A stretch of 44,697 bases of DNA from Acidimicrobiales bacterium (GCA_030448245.1 JAUJNH010000003.1:183329-228025); one strand, 5' to 3'; shown: positions 28,501 through 37,714, numbered from the stretch's first letter. The notes: generated from the sequence alone by a model not told the origin. Made by a program: numbers and translations.

Positions 28501-29282
28501 GTGGCCGTCATGCCGGCGTCGACCGGCAGGACGGCGCCGGTCACGGCCGCGGCGGCAGGACCGCACAGCCACGCGACAGCGTCGGCCACCTCGCCAGCCT
28601 GGATCAGGCGGCCGGTGACGTGGTGCTCGGCGAAGGCGGTGGGGCCGGGCAGGCCGTAGAGGGTGGCGCTGGTGTCGAGCATCGCCGTGGCGGTGGACCC
28701 GGGCGCCACCGCGTTGGCGGTGATGCCCTGGGGCCCGAGCTCGGCGGCCAGGCTCCGGATCAGGCCGACCACGCCGTGCTTGGCCGCCGCGTAGGCGGCG
28801 AGGAGCGGGAGGCCCTGGGTGCCGGCGGCCGAGGAGACGGCCACGAACCGGCCCTGCCGCGGCGCCGGCCGGGCGAGCAGGGCGGGGACGGCGGCCCGAG
28901 CCAGCCGCCAGACGCCCTCCAGGTTGACGCCCACCATGGCCGCCCACACCTCGTCGGTGGTCTCCCAGGCCGGGGTGCCGCCGGCGATGCAGCCGGCGAC
29001 GGCGACGGCGGCGTCGAGCCCCCCGAAGCGGTCGACGGCCGCCGCGACGGCGGCGTCGAGGGCGCCCTGGTCCCGCACGTCGGCGACGCAGGCGAGGCCG
29101 CCGACCTCGTCGGCCACGGCCCGCAGCTCGGCCTCGGTGGCCAGCGGGTAGGCGAGGGCGGGATCGTCGGCCGCCCGGTCGACCAGGGCCAGCCGCCACC
29201 CGTCGCCGGCGAGCCGCCGGGCGGTGGCAGCCCCGATCCCGCGCCCGGCGCCGGTGACGATGGCCACCGGACCGTCTCCCAC
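28497..29282 (-). CDS. Short-chain dehydrogenase of the mycofactocin-associated group
   Basis: The 261-residue SDR has the cofactor motif TGAGRGIGAAT (10-20), the catalytic Ser in VAVSSAAG, Tyr-x3-Lys in AAYAAAKHG and an N in VGVNLEGVW. It is a classical SDR with a residue layout (extra loop after LVDR) seen in mycofactocin-coupled SDRs, which hold NAD(H) tightly and pass electrons to mycofactocin. The assignment to that group rests mainly on its position between mftE and mftF with an ATGA overlap into mftF. Its alcohol substrate is unknown. Confidence 0.8.
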   Translation of the reverse strand: MGDGPVAIVTGAGRGIGAATARRLAGDGWRLALVDRAADDPALAYPLATEAELRAVADEVGGLACVADVRDQGALDAAVAAAVDRFGGLDAAVAVAGCIAGGTPAWETTDEVWAAMVGVNLEGVWRLARAAVPALLARPAPRQGRFVAVSSAAGTQGLPLLAAYAAAKHGVVGLIRSLAAELGPQGITANAVAPGSTATAMLDTSATLYGLPGPTAFAEHHVTGRLIQAGEVADAVAWLCGPAAAAVTGAVLPVDAGMTAT

Positions 29283-29352
29283 CGTCGAAGCCTCCCACCA
29301 AGCGGGCCCCGGTCACCACGGCCGGGCGCGGCGGACTCGAGGTCGTGCCCGG

Positions 29353-30033
29353 CTAGGGCGCCGCCCACCGGGTCCCGACGGCCGCGAGGAGACCGGCGGC
29401 GAGGGCGGCCAGGAGCGCGGCTCCCTCGGCTTCGCCGGCGCCGGCGGGGTCGCCGAGGACGCCGTTCGGCGAGGTGGCGGCCACCCCGGCGGCCCGCAGC
29501 TCGGGCAGGAGGTCGGCCAGCGGCCGTTGATCGCCGGGCTCAGCCGCTTTCAGGCGGACGAGGTCCGGTTGCAGGGCCAGCATCAGCGAGGTCTCGGTGC
29601 GGCCGGCGTGGGCGTCGCCGCCGGGGACCCGGGGGGACCAGCCCAGCACCGATCTCCCTTCGGCCGTGAGACGGGCGGTCGCCGCCGCCACCGGTTCAGC
29701 GTTGCCGCCATGGGCGTCGACGAGCACCACGCCGGCAAAGGCGTCGGCGCTGCGGACCAGCTCGACCACCACGGCTTCCAGCGCCGCGCACCCGACCGAG
29801 AGCGTCCCGGGGAAGCCGGCGTGCTCGCCACTGGCGCCGTAGGCGAGGGCGGGAGCCACGAGGACGTCGGGCCGCTGCGCCGCCAGCCGGTCGGCGAGGG
29901 CGAGGGCGATGTCGGCGTCGGTCGACAGCGGCAGGTGGGGCCCGTGCTGCTCGGTCGAGCCGATGGGGACGGCCAGCAGCGAACGGTGGGCCCGTTCGGC
30001 CACCTCCAGCCACGTCAGCCGGTCCAGCCTCAC
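29353..30033 (-). CDS. mftE: Mycofactocin precursor peptide peptidase MftE (creatininase fold)
   Basis: MftE cleaves the modified MftA peptide to release the C-terminal Val-Tyr-derived product (AHDP). The 226-residue creatininase-family metallohydrolase has GSTEQHGPHLPLSTD (metal ligands Glu28, His30, Asp39), YGASGEHAGFPGTLS, the ligand loop DAHGGN and DAHAGRTETSLML. The GTG at 30033 overlaps the etfB stop by four bases. Confidence 0.93.
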   Translation of the reverse strand: MRLDRLTWLEVAERAHRSLLAVPIGSTEQHGPHLPLSTDADIALALADRLAAQRPDVLVAPALAYGASGEHAGFPGTLSVGCAALEAVVVELVRSADAFAGVVLVDAHGGNAEPVAAATARLTAEGRSVLGWSPRVPGGDAHAGRTETSLMLALQPDLVRLKAAEPGDQRPLADLLPELRAAGVAATSPNGVLGDPAGAGEAEGAALLAALAAGLLAAVGTRWAAP

Positions 30034-30902
30034 AGCAGGTAGCCCCAGGTGCGCAGCTGGTCGAGGATGCGGTCGGCGGCGGCGGCCGGCTCGAGCACGA
30101 GCAGCTGCGGCGGCGGGCGGTCGGCCGGCGTCCCGGTCAGGACCAGGATGCGCTCGCGGGCGGTCAGCTCGGCTGATGGCGCCGGCCGGGAGCGGGGGCG
30201 GGGCCGGTAGGGGCCGATCCGGAGCGGCGGGCGGGAGGGGGTGAGAGGCGGTGCGCTGGCCACCTCGACCGCCGCCTCCCGAGCCTGGAGCACACCAGCG
30301 AGCGACGCCCGGCGCAGGCGGGTGCCTCCCCCCTCGACGCTGACCACCGCCGGGCTTTCGAGCACGAGGCGCTCGCGCCGGCCGCCGTCGAGCCGGCGCT
30401 CTGCCCGCACCTCGCCTGGCCGGTCCGGGTCCAGGGCCAGCACCGTGCACCCGAGGCCGGACGCGGCGGCCAGCTGGGCGGCCAGGAAGGCCGGGACCGA
30501 GCCGGAACCCCGGTCCAGGCTCCAGTCGCCGCACAGCACGACGTCGGCACCGGCGAGGCGTTCGGCCAGGCCGGCGGCGACCTCCTCGCTGGTGGCGGTG
30601 GCCTCGAGATCGATCCGCACGGCGTGGTGGGCCCCGGCGGCCAACGCCTCCCGCAGCACGACCTCGGCAGCGGCTGGGCCGGCAGTCGCCACCAGCAGCT
30701 CGCCGCCCCAGCCCTCGACCATCCGCAGGCCCCACTCGAGAGCCGCGTGATCGGCCGCCGACGCCGCCGAGGTGCGGGGGTCGGTGGTGACGGCACCGGT
30801 GAGCGGGTCGACCTCTGGACGGTGATCGACCCACTTCTGGCACACGGCCACCAGCCCTCGGCCGGAGCGACCCCACCGGCCGGGCGCCGCGGTCGCGGTC
30901 AC
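30030..30902 (-). CDS. etfB: Electron transfer flavoprotein beta subunit, mycofactocin-locus type
   Basis: The 290-residue protein has the ETF-beta start VAVCQKWVDHRPEVDPLTG (family form V-x-VKxVPD), the ALEWGLRM helix and AEVVLREALAAGAHHAVRIDL. It also has ADVVLCGDWSLDRGSGSVPAFLAAQL, the beta-family form of the GxQxxD..G-x-V-P segment. With EtfA it would bind FAD and AMP and shuttle single electrons from dehydrogenases. The C-terminal ~60 residues are Pro/Arg-rich and diverged from housekeeping EtfB. GTG 30902 overlaps the fixX stop, and its own stop overlaps mftE. Confidence 0.85.
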   Translation of the reverse strand: MTATAAPGRWGRSGRGLVAVCQKWVDHRPEVDPLTGAVTTDPRTSAASAADHAALEWGLRMVEGWGGELLVATAGPAAAEVVLREALAAGAHHAVRIDLEATATSEEVAAGLAERLAGADVVLCGDWSLDRGSGSVPAFLAAQLAAASGLGCTVLALDPDRPGEVRAERRLDGGRRERLVLESPAVVSVEGGGTRLRRASLAGVLQAREAAVEVASAPPLTPSRPPLRIGPYRPRPRSRPAPSAELTARERILVLTGTPADRPPPQLLVLEPAAAADRILDQLRTWGYLL

Positions 30903-31201
30903 GAGCGCCGGAAGGCGACGCCGTGGCCGCCTTCGGGATAGGCCCAGGTGATGGCGCCTGCGCGGTTGCAGACCAGGTAGCAGGTGCCGCACTCGAAGCA
31001 CTGCTCGTAGTTGAAGAGGATCCCGCCGTCGCTGGTGGGCACGAAGAGCCGGGCCGGGCAGGCGGTGACGCAGGCCTTGGTGGTGCAGCCCCGGCAGGCG
31101 TCGCCGTCGACCGTGATGTGGGCGGTGGCGGCCACCCGGAACTCGACGGAGGCCATCCGGTCCTCGAAGTCGATGTCGGGGATCCGCTCGGGGTCGCTCA
31201 T
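30899..31201 (-). CDS. fixX: FixX-like ferredoxin
   Basis: The 100-residue ferredoxin partners a FixC/ETF:quinone oxidoreductase. It has two Cys clusters: Cys36, 39, 44 and 48 (C-x2-C-x4-C-x3-CP) and Cys68, 71, 74 and 78 (C-x2-C-x2-C-x3-C) within the FixX-typical FNYEQCFECGTC. The second certainly fits a [4Fe-4S] cluster. The first is Cys-complete but irregularly spaced, as in FixX proteins. The ATG at 31201 overlaps the fixC stop and the gene's stop overlaps etfB. Confidence 0.9.
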   Translation of the reverse strand: MSDPERIPDIDFEDRMASVEFRVAATAHITVDGDACRGCTTKACVTACPARLFVPTSDGGILFNYEQCFECGTCYLVCNRAGAITWAYPEGGHGVAFRRS

Positions 31202-32508
31202 CCGAACGTCCTGGCCATCGTGTAGAGGTCGCGGGCGAGGTCGCGCAGCCTGACGCCATCGTTCTTCCCCACGGCCCGGGCCGCCCGCAGCGCCCCCCGC
31301 TTGGGGGCGGGGTTGTCGACCGTGAACAGCGCCTCGACCACGTCGCACAGCGCCTTTGGGTACTGGTGCTGCACCCGCTCCGAGAGCACGAGCCCGGGGG
31401 CCCGGCGCAGCTTCTTGTGGTCCTGCAGGACGAAGCTGGCCTCGAGCCGGCGCCGGTACCCGGCCAGCCCGGCGGCGCTGGAGTCACCCGACCGCAGCGC
31501 CTCGATCGCCGCCTCTGCCGCCGCCTGGCCGGAGGCGATGGCGAAGTTGACGCCCTCGAGCCACAGGCCGGCGGCCAGGCACAGCCCGGCCGCGTCGCCG
31601 GCCACCAGCAGCCCGTCGGCCACGACCCCGGGCATGGCCTCGTAGCCGCCCTCGGGGATCAGGTGGGCCGAGAACTCCTTCAGGTCGCCGCCGGCCACCA
31701 GCGGGGCGATGGCGGGGTGGGCCTTCAGGTCGGCGATGAGGTCCTCCGGCCGGCGGCGAGAGGCGGCCAGGGCCGGCAGGTGCAGCACCACCCCGACGGC
31801 GATCGAGTCGAGGTTCGTGTACAGGAAGCCGCCGCCGGGCACCGGGCCGGTGCCGCCCAGGATCTCGATGTCCATCCCCTCGTCGCCCTGCAGGGCGAAG
31901 CGCTTCTCCACCTCGTGGCGGGGCAGGCCCAGCACCTCCTTGACCCCGAGGGTGAAGTGCTCGGGCTCGGGGTGGTGGTAGAGCCCGGCCTCCTTGGCCA
32001 GGAACGAGTTGACGCCGTCGCAGGCCACGACGACCGGCGCCCGCAGGTCACCTTGGGGCCGGTCGGTGCGCACGCCCACCGTGCGGGTGCCCTGGCGCAG
32101 GAGGCCGGTGGCGGTGGTCGAGGTGATCAGCACGGCGCCCGCCTCCTCGGCCTTGCCCGCCAGCCAGCGGTCGAAGTCGGGGCGGAGGGTGGTGCAGCCG
32201 TTGTAGGGCGGGCTCCCCCACGCCTGGGTGCGGAAGTCGACCGACAGGGCCTGCGTGGGCGTCAGCACCATGGTGGAGCGCCGGGTGACCCACCGCTGCG
32301 CCGGCACCTCGTCCCACCAGGCCGGGAGGAGCCCGTCGAGGACCCGGCCGTAGACGACCCCGCCGTACATGTTCTTGCTGCCCGGGTAGGGGCCGCGCTC
32401 GAGGAGGGCGACCCGGCGGCCGGCCCGGGCCAGCACCAGGGCGGCGGTCGATCCGGCCGGGCCGGCGCCGACGACCACCGCGTCGAAGTCCTGGAACGTT
32501 TCAGGCAT
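31198..32508 (-). CDS. fixC: FixC-like flavoprotein (ETF:quinone oxidoreductase)
   Basis: The 436-residue FAD protein accepts electrons from ETF and, with FixX, is expected to reduce menaquinone. It shows the dinucleotide motif VVGAGPAGSTAALVLA, the family block YPGSKNMYGG, and GCTTLRPDFDRWLAGKAEEAGA. Further on come the FAD-binding DGLLVAGDAAGLCLAAGLWLEGVNFAIASG stretch and a C-terminal YRRRLEASFVLQDHKKLRRAP, all as in FixC. There are no transmembrane spans; monotopic membrane association is typical. The start overlaps the etfA stop by eight bases and the stop overlaps fixX. Confidence 0.93.
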   Translation of the reverse strand: MPETFQDFDAVVVGAGPAGSTAALVLARAGRRVALLERGPYPGSKNMYGGVVYGRVLDGLLPAWWDEVPAQRWVTRRSTMVLTPTQALSVDFRTQAWGSPPYNGCTTLRPDFDRWLAGKAEEAGAVLITSTTATGLLRQGTRTVGVRTDRPQGDLRAPVVVACDGVNSFLAKEAGLYHHPEPEHFTLGVKEVLGLPRHEVEKRFALQGDEGMDIEILGGTGPVPGGGFLYTNLDSIAVGVVLHLPALAASRRRPEDLIADLKAHPAIAPLVAGGDLKEFSAHLIPEGGYEAMPGVVADGLLVAGDAAGLCLAAGLWLEGVNFAIASGQAAAEAAIEALRSGDSSAAGLAGYRRRLEASFVLQDHKKLRRAPGLVLSERVQHQYPKALCDVVEALFTVDNPAPKRGALRAARAVGKNDGVRLRDLARDLYTMARTFG

Positions 32509-33424
32509 CGACGTCCCGGTCGATCCCCAGCCGGTCGGCCAGCTGGTCCAGAACGGCGCCGGCGTCGGCCACGATGGCCAGGTCGGCCATCCCCATCAGG
32601 GGCGCGCTCGGGTCGGTGTTCACCGCGACGATGTGGTCGGGGTGGCCGAGCCCGGTGACGTGCTGCACGGCGCCGGAGACGGCGAGAGCGACGTACAGCT
32701 GTGGATCGACGGTGACGCCGGTGGTGCCGATGTAGCGGTCGGCCGGCGCCCATCCGGCATCCGACGCCACCCGCGTGGCCCCGAACGAGGCACCGAGCGC
32801 CAGGGCCACCCGCTCCAGGACGGCGAAGGGCCCGGGCCCCCCCAACCCGCCGCCTCCAGTCACGATCCGAGCGGCCTCGGCCAGGTCGACCGTGGCCGGG
32901 TCGGGCGCCAGCACCTCGACCACCTCGGCATCCCCGGCCGGCACGACCTCCAGCGCGAGCACCTTCACCGCCGGGGGCCCGCCGCCCGGCTCGACGCCGC
33001 GGCAGCCGGGCACCAGCGTGGCGACGAACGGCCCGTCCGGCTCGTGCTCCTCGGCCACCAGCCCACCTTGCCGCACCAGGACGACCCGGTCGCCCGAGAT
33101 CGAGGTGGCGCCGGCCAGCAGCCGGCGGCCGAGGGCGGCGGCCAGCCTCGGCGCCAGGTCTCGCCCATCCGGCGACGCCGGCAGGATGACCACGTCCTCA
33201 GCGGCCAGGACAGGTGCCAGCGCCACCGCCCACGCCGCCGGTGCAAACGCCCCGATCTCGGCCACCCGGACCCGTCCGGACCGGACCACGAGGGCGGCAG
33301 CGGCCCGACGAACCCCGTCACCGACGAGCACGGCCGATCCACCGGCCTCGGCCACCGCCTCGTCGGCCCCGCTCGGCAGCACCCCGCCCCGCACCACAAT
33401 GACCGCGATCACGGGCCGCGCCAC
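32501..33424 (-). CDS. etfA: Electron transfer flavoprotein alpha subunit, mycofactocin-locus type
   Basis: The 307-residue protein has a diverged N-terminal domain (VIAVIVVRGG, ALGRRLLAGATSI) and a well conserved C-terminal FAD domain: VASDAGWAPADRYIGTTGVTVDPQLYVALAVSGAVQHVTG then IVAVNTDPSAPLMGMADLAIV, in the ETF-alpha order. This binds FAD for electron transfer from a dehydrogenase to FixC. The GTG at 33424 directly precedes the first strand; 43 bases separate it from the upstream flavoprotein stop. Its subunit partner etfB is placed after fixC and fixX, an inverted arrangement compared with fixABCX. Confidence 0.88.
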   Translation of the reverse strand: MARPVIAVIVVRGGVLPSGADEAVAEAGGSAVLVGDGVRRAAAALVVRSGRVRVAEIGAFAPAAWAVALAPVLAAEDVVILPASPDGRDLAPRLAAALGRRLLAGATSISGDRVVLVRQGGLVAEEHEPDGPFVATLVPGCRGVEPGGGPPAVKVLALEVVPAGDAEVVEVLAPDPATVDLAEAARIVTGGGGLGGPGPFAVLERVALALGASFGATRVASDAGWAPADRYIGTTGVTVDPQLYVALAVSGAVQHVTGLGHPDHIVAVNTDPSAPLMGMADLAIVADAGAVLDQLADRLGIDRDVDA

Positions 33425-33467
33425 TCTCGGCCCGGCCGAACCCCCGGAGCACGAGGGGGCGAACGCC

Positions 33468-35417
33468 TCACAGGATCTCGCCGACGCGATGGCCTTCGAT
33501 CACGGCGGCGTGCGCCCGCCGGGGGGCGACGCAGTCGCCGGCCCGGTGCACCTCGACCCCGCCGTGGGCCACGAGGTCGAGGTACAGCCCGTCCAGCGGC
33601 TGCGGGGGCACGGCCAGGACGACCCAGTCGCACGGCTCCTCGACGTTCGTCCCGGTCGGGTGGTGCAGCAGGTGCAGGCCACCCGCGCTGAGGCCCAGAG
33701 GCACGAGATCGGTCCGCTGCTCGATCCCGCGGGTGGCCGCCTTGGCCTCCCAGTGCTCGAGGTCGAGGGTGGTGCCGAGGTCCTGCCCGACCACCATCCC
33801 CGGCGTGACCACCGTGACCTGGCAGCCGCGGTCGGCCAGCAGCTCGGCCACCGAGGTGGCGTGGTGGAAGCCGACCTCGTCGACGACCACCACCCGGCCG
33901 GTCGGCACCGCTCGGCCTTCGAGCACGTCGCGTACGTCGACCACGTTGCCGGCTTCGGGTGGCGCCCACGGCGGGCGGGCGGGCTCGGCGCCGGTGGCCA
34001 CCACCACCGCATCCGGCTGGTGGGCCAGCACACCCTCCACGTCGGCGGTGGTGCCGGTCCGCACCTCCACCCCGGCCCCGTGGCACTGATGGCGCAGGTT
34101 GCGAACGATGTCGCCGAACTCCACCCGGCTGGGGACGAGGGCGGCGACGCGGGCCTGCCCGCCGGTCTGGTCCTCCTTCTCCAGCACCACCACGCGGTGG
34201 CCGCGGCGAGCCGCGGTCACGGCCGCCTGCATGCCGGCGGGGCCGCCGCCCACCACCACCACCTTCCTGGCCGCCGCTGCCGGCGCGGCCGCCGGCTGCT
34301 CCTCCCGGCCGGTGCGGGGGTTCTCGATGCAGCCCAGCCAGCGGTTCAGGCCCATGCGGCCGACGCACTCCTGGTTGCAGGACAGGCAGAGCCGCACGTC
34401 CTCGGCCAGCCCGGCCCGCGCCTTTGCCGCGAAGTCGGCGTCGGCGATCTGCCCCCGGACGACACCGACGAGGTCGCAGTGGCCGTCGATCAGCGCCCGG
34501 TCGGCCTGCAGCGGGTCCTTGAAGCGCCCGACCCCCACCACCGGCAGGTCGATGGCCTTGCGGAGGGCCGAGGGCACGAAGAGGGCGTAGCCGGGGGGCA
34601 CCTGCATCGAGGCCTCGATCATGAACAGGCTGGCGGTCGCCACGCCGATGGACGTGTTCACGTAGTCGGTGACGCCTTGGGCCTCGACGAGCCTCGCCAC
34701 CTCGACGGCGTCGTCGATGGTGGTGCCGCCCTCGACCAGCTCGTCGCCGCAGAGGCGGACCCCGAGGGCCAGGTCGGGACCGATGGCCTGGCGCACCGCA
34801 GCGGTGAGCTCGAGCAGGAGCCGGGCCCGGTTCTCCAGGCTCCCGCCGTACTGGTCGGTGCGCACGTTGACCGCCGGCGACAGGAAGCCCCGCACGATCG
34901 ACGAGTGCGAGCACTGCAGCTCGACGCCGTCGAAGCCGCCGGCCCGGCAGTGCTCGGCCACGGTGGCGTACCCGGCCACGATCTCGGCGATCTCCCGGCG
35001 GTCCACCTCCTTCGGGACCTCGCGGAAGAGCGGGTCGGCGACGGCTGAGGCGGCCCAGACCGGCAGCCGGCTGTACATCGACGAGGCCTGGCCCCCGTTG
35101 TGGTTGATCTGGGCGAAGATCGGCGTCCCGTGGCGGTGGACGGCGTCGGTGATGCGCCGGTACCCGGGGATCACGTCGGGCGAGAACCCGTGGATCAGCT
35201 TCTCGTACGGCCAGTCGGTCGGGTGGGTCGAGTGCTCCTCGGTGACGATGAGGCCGGCGCCGCCCTTGGCCCTGGCGTCGTAGTAGGCCACGTGCTGGGC
35301 GCTGGGCCGGTTGTCCTCGGCGTAGTTGGTCAGGTGGGCCGAGAACACGATGCGGTTGGGCACCACCACCGGCCCCAGCCGCAGCGGCGTGAACAGGTGC
35401 CGGTACCGGGAGCTCAT
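33468..35417 (-). CDS. FadH/old-yellow-enzyme family Fe-S flavoprotein of the mycofactocin locus (copy 2)
   Basis: This 649-residue protein has the architecture of 2,4-dienoyl-CoA reductase: an FMN TIM barrel (1-~335, with PNRIVFSAHLTNYAE and INHNGGQASS), a [4Fe-4S] site at Cys344, 347, 351 and 363 (C-x2-C-x3-C-x11-C), then an FAD/NAD(P) domain from VVVVGGGPAGMQAAV (387 on). It resembles the two FadH/OYE families that databases tie to mycofactocin clusters. The substrate is unknown; electrons could pass between a reduced organic substrate, mycofactocin and the ETF. ATG 35417 overlaps the preceding paralogue stop (ATGA). Confidence 0.88.
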   Translation of the reverse strand: MSSRYRHLFTPLRLGPVVVPNRIVFSAHLTNYAEDNRPSAQHVAYYDARAKGGAGLIVTEEHSTHPTDWPYEKLIHGFSPDVIPGYRRITDAVHRHGTPIFAQINHNGGQASSMYSRLPVWAASAVADPLFREVPKEVDRREIAEIVAGYATVAEHCRAGGFDGVELQCSHSSIVRGFLSPAVNVRTDQYGGSLENRARLLLELTAAVRQAIGPDLALGVRLCGDELVEGGTTIDDAVEVARLVEAQGVTDYVNTSIGVATASLFMIEASMQVPPGYALFVPSALRKAIDLPVVGVGRFKDPLQADRALIDGHCDLVGVVRGQIADADFAAKARAGLAEDVRLCLSCNQECVGRMGLNRWLGCIENPRTGREEQPAAAPAAAARKVVVVGGGPAGMQAAVTAARRGHRVVVLEKEDQTGGQARVAALVPSRVEFGDIVRNLRHQCHGAGVEVRTGTTADVEGVLAHQPDAVVVATGAEPARPPWAPPEAGNVVDVRDVLEGRAVPTGRVVVVDEVGFHHATSVAELLADRGCQVTVVTPGMVVGQDLGTTLDLEHWEAKAATRGIEQRTDLVPLGLSAGGLHLLHHPTGTNVEEPCDWVVLAVPPQPLDGLYLDLVAHGGVEVHRAGDCVAPRRAHAAVIEGHRVGEIL

Positions 35418-37486
35418 GCCGATGCCTCCAGGCGGGAGGCTGCCGGCAAGGACAGGGCCCAGCGGCGGCCTTCGAGGATCGCCTCGTAGATGGTGCGGGG
35501 GGCGACGGCGTCGCCGGCGCGGGGCAGGGCCTCGCCGGTCTCCCGCCACAGCCGCTCGTCGGGGAGGCGGTGGCCGGCGTCGACCACGGCGGCTGCGGAC
35601 AGGGCGCGGGGCTCGCCGCTGAAGCGGTGCTCGAGGTGGGCGGCGCCTGGCGTGACGGCCCGCAGCAGCATGCGCCGCTCGATGGCCACGCCGGCCTGCT
35701 GCAGTCGAACGTTGGCCGGAGCCAGGTCGCCGCTGCGGCCCAGCTCGTTGCCGGCGATCAGGTCGGGGGTGACGAGGCTCACGTCACGGCCCTCGGCGCT
35801 GAGCCTCTCGGCGACGGAGATGGCGATCGGGCCGCCGATCGGGTCCCACACGACCAGCGGCCCCGCAGGCAGCTCGGCCCCGTCGAGCGCCTCGGCCGCG
35901 GTGCGCACCACCGCGCCCGCGTCCACCCGGTAGGTGCGCCGGCCCGGCCGCGAGCCCGTGCAGAGCAGGGCCCGGCCCCCAAAGGCGGACACCTCGTCGG
36001 CCGCCACCTCCTCCCCCAGCCTGACGCCCACCCCGAGGCGGCGGACCTCGGCCTCCAGCCAGTCGGCGGCCCGGTCCAGGCGGTGGCGGCCCGCGCCCCG
36101 AGCCGCCGTCCGCACCATCCCCCCGAGCCGGCCCGCCCGCTCGGCCAGCACCACTCGGTGCCCGAGCAGCGCCGCCACCCGAGCCGCCTCTAGCCCGGCG
36201 ACGCCGCCGCCCACCACCAGCACGTCACCCGGTCCCGATGCTGCGGCCGGCGCCATGGCCGTGGAAGGCGTGGCCAGCGGCAGCTCGAGAGGTTCCCGGG
36301 CCGCCGCCGCCAGGACCACCCGGCCCGGGGCATCGGGGGCTTGGCCACGTTCTTGTCCCAGGACGGGTGCTGGCCGGGGACCGCCGACCACCGGGTCCTC
36401 GTGCTCGTGACCGGCTGACGGGTCGACGACACAGGTGACGATGGGGTTGCGGACGTCGCGGGCCATGCAGGTCTGGTTGCAGAGGATGCACGGGCGGACG
36501 GTCCGGCCGCGCCGCGCCTTTTTCACCAGGTCGGGGTCGGCGATCTGCGCCCGGGTCATCTCGGCGGCATCGCAGGTGCCGTCGGCCACGGCCGCTTCGG
36601 CCATGGCCACCTCGACGACCGACCCCTGGGCCACCACGGCGGCGGCCCCGGCCACGGCGTCCCGGACGATGCGCGTGAGCGCCAGGTTGAACCCCGGCTC
36701 GACGTGGCCGTCAGGGCGGGTGGCGCCGATCGTGTAGATCGACCCCTGCACCACCGTCACGACGTCGACCAGCGGGGCCAGCTGGGCCGCGATGGCGGCG
36801 CCGGCCGCTCGGGTGATCCCGGCCCACGGCGCCAGCTCGTCACAGCACAGGCGCAGGCCGACCACGGCGCGCTTGCCGGCGCCTCGTCGGACGGCCTCGA
36901 GCACCTGGCGGGCGAACCGCAGCCGATCGCTCCCCCAGGCGTCGGCACGGTGGTTGGTGAGCCCGGACAGGAACTGGCGGACCAGGCTGTGCTGGCCGGC
37001 GTTGACCTCGACGCCGTCGCACCCGGCGGCCGCGGCGTCCCGGGCGGCCAGCTCGAACCCGGTGACGACGGCTTCGATCTCGTGGTCCTCCATCCACTTC
37101 GGCACCTCCCGGCTGTTCACCTCGGGGACCCGCGACGGCGCCCACAGCGGCAGCTGGGAGTAGGCGCTGGAGCCCTGGCCTCCGCTGTGGCCGAGGGCGG
37201 CCAGGACGAGGGCGCCCTCGTCGTGGCAGGCGCCGGCCACCGCCGCCCAGCCCGGTCCGGCGTCGGCGGCCAGCGGGCTCCGCTCGTAGGGCCAGTCGGT
37301 CGGGTGCACCGCCGCCTCTTCGACGACGATCACGCCTGCACCGCCGGCCGCCCGCCGCCGGTAGTAGGCGACGTGGCGGTCGGACACCGCCCGCCGACGG
37401 GCCAGGTTGGTCTCGTGCGGCCCGAAGACGACCCGGTTCCGGGCGACTGCGGGTCCGAGCGGCAGCGGGTCGAGCAGGGCGGCCAT
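35414..37486 (-). CDS. FadH/old-yellow-enzyme family Fe-S flavoprotein of the mycofactocin locus (copy 1)
   Basis: This 690-residue paralogue of the next gene has the FMN barrel (ARNRVVFGPHETNLA, ALGHSGGQGSS, the catalytic-side HPTDWPY), the Fe-S ligands Cys333, 336, 340 and 352, and an FAD domain from VLVVGGGVAGLEAARV. A ~60-residue Pro/Ala-rich linker with charged residues (HEHEDP) separates barrel and FAD domain and is absent from copy 2. In the region matching the NAD-binding fold both copies are weakly conserved. The ATG at 37486 lacks a clear ribosome site. It heads the long run ending at mftF and is divergent from the dioxygenase gene. Confidence 0.87.
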   Translation of the reverse strand: MAALLDPLPLGPAVARNRVVFGPHETNLARRRAVSDRHVAYYRRRAAGGAGVIVVEEAAVHPTDWPYERSPLAADAGPGWAAVAGACHDEGALVLAALGHSGGQGSSAYSQLPLWAPSRVPEVNSREVPKWMEDHEIEAVVTGFELAARDAAAAGCDGVEVNAGQHSLVRQFLSGLTNHRADAWGSDRLRFARQVLEAVRRGAGKRAVVGLRLCCDELAPWAGITRAAGAAIAAQLAPLVDVVTVVQGSIYTIGATRPDGHVEPGFNLALTRIVRDAVAGAAAVVAQGSVVEVAMAEAAVADGTCDAAEMTRAQIADPDLVKKARRGRTVRPCILCNQTCMARDVRNPIVTCVVDPSAGHEHEDPVVGGPRPAPVLGQERGQAPDAPGRVVLAAAAREPLELPLATPSTAMAPAAASGPGDVLVVGGGVAGLEAARVAALLGHRVVLAERAGRLGGMVRTAARGAGRHRLDRAADWLEAEVRRLGVGVRLGEEVAADEVSAFGGRALLCTGSRPGRRTYRVDAGAVVRTAAEALDGAELPAGPLVVWDPIGGPIAISVAERLSAEGRDVSLVTPDLIAGNELGRSGDLAPANVRLQQAGVAIERRMLLRAVTPGAAHLEHRFSGEPRALSAAAVVDAGHRLPDERLWRETGEALPRAGDAVAPRTIYEAILEGRRWALSLPAASRLEASA

Positions 37487-37714
37487 CGGCGGGACGCACA
37501 GTGTCGTCGGGATGCCTCCGGTTGGCGACTCGACCCCGCATGGCCCGGGGCCGAGAGAGGCCGCCGGGTGGAGCCGACGAGCCCGTCCGTCCGCCGGCCT
37601 GGAGGCGCCGACCGCTACGGTACGGTCGCCGATGGGCCTGGCCCGCTTCTCGGCTGCGCCGGCTCGAACAGAGGTCGGCGACCTAGCAAGAGCCCGCGCA
37701 CACGGAGTCGTCGC

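Noticed and set aside
27067..29319. 750-codon frame that would fuse MftF to upstream sequence
   Set aside because: The first ~270 codons are the SDR gene read in the wrong frame; the MftF start at 28500 overlaps the SDR stop in the usual ATGA fashion.
29353..35417. mftD candidate among the flavoproteins
   Set aside because: MftD is an FMN hydroxy-acid dehydrogenase-type barrel without Fe-S cysteines or an FAD domain. The proteins here have both, so they are not MftD, though one might replace it.
36190..36440. Possible frameshift in the linker of FadH/OYE copy 1
   Set aside because: The frame is open throughout, the Fe-S motif and FAD motif on both sides are in the same frame, and the linker is low complexity, so no correction is needed.
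37487..37714. Possible short plus-strand gene starting after a TACGGT box near 37617-37634
   Set aside because: The frame runs into Arg/Pro-rich sequence out of phase with the dioxygenase and has no recognisable content. The region is better read as a divergent promoter gap.
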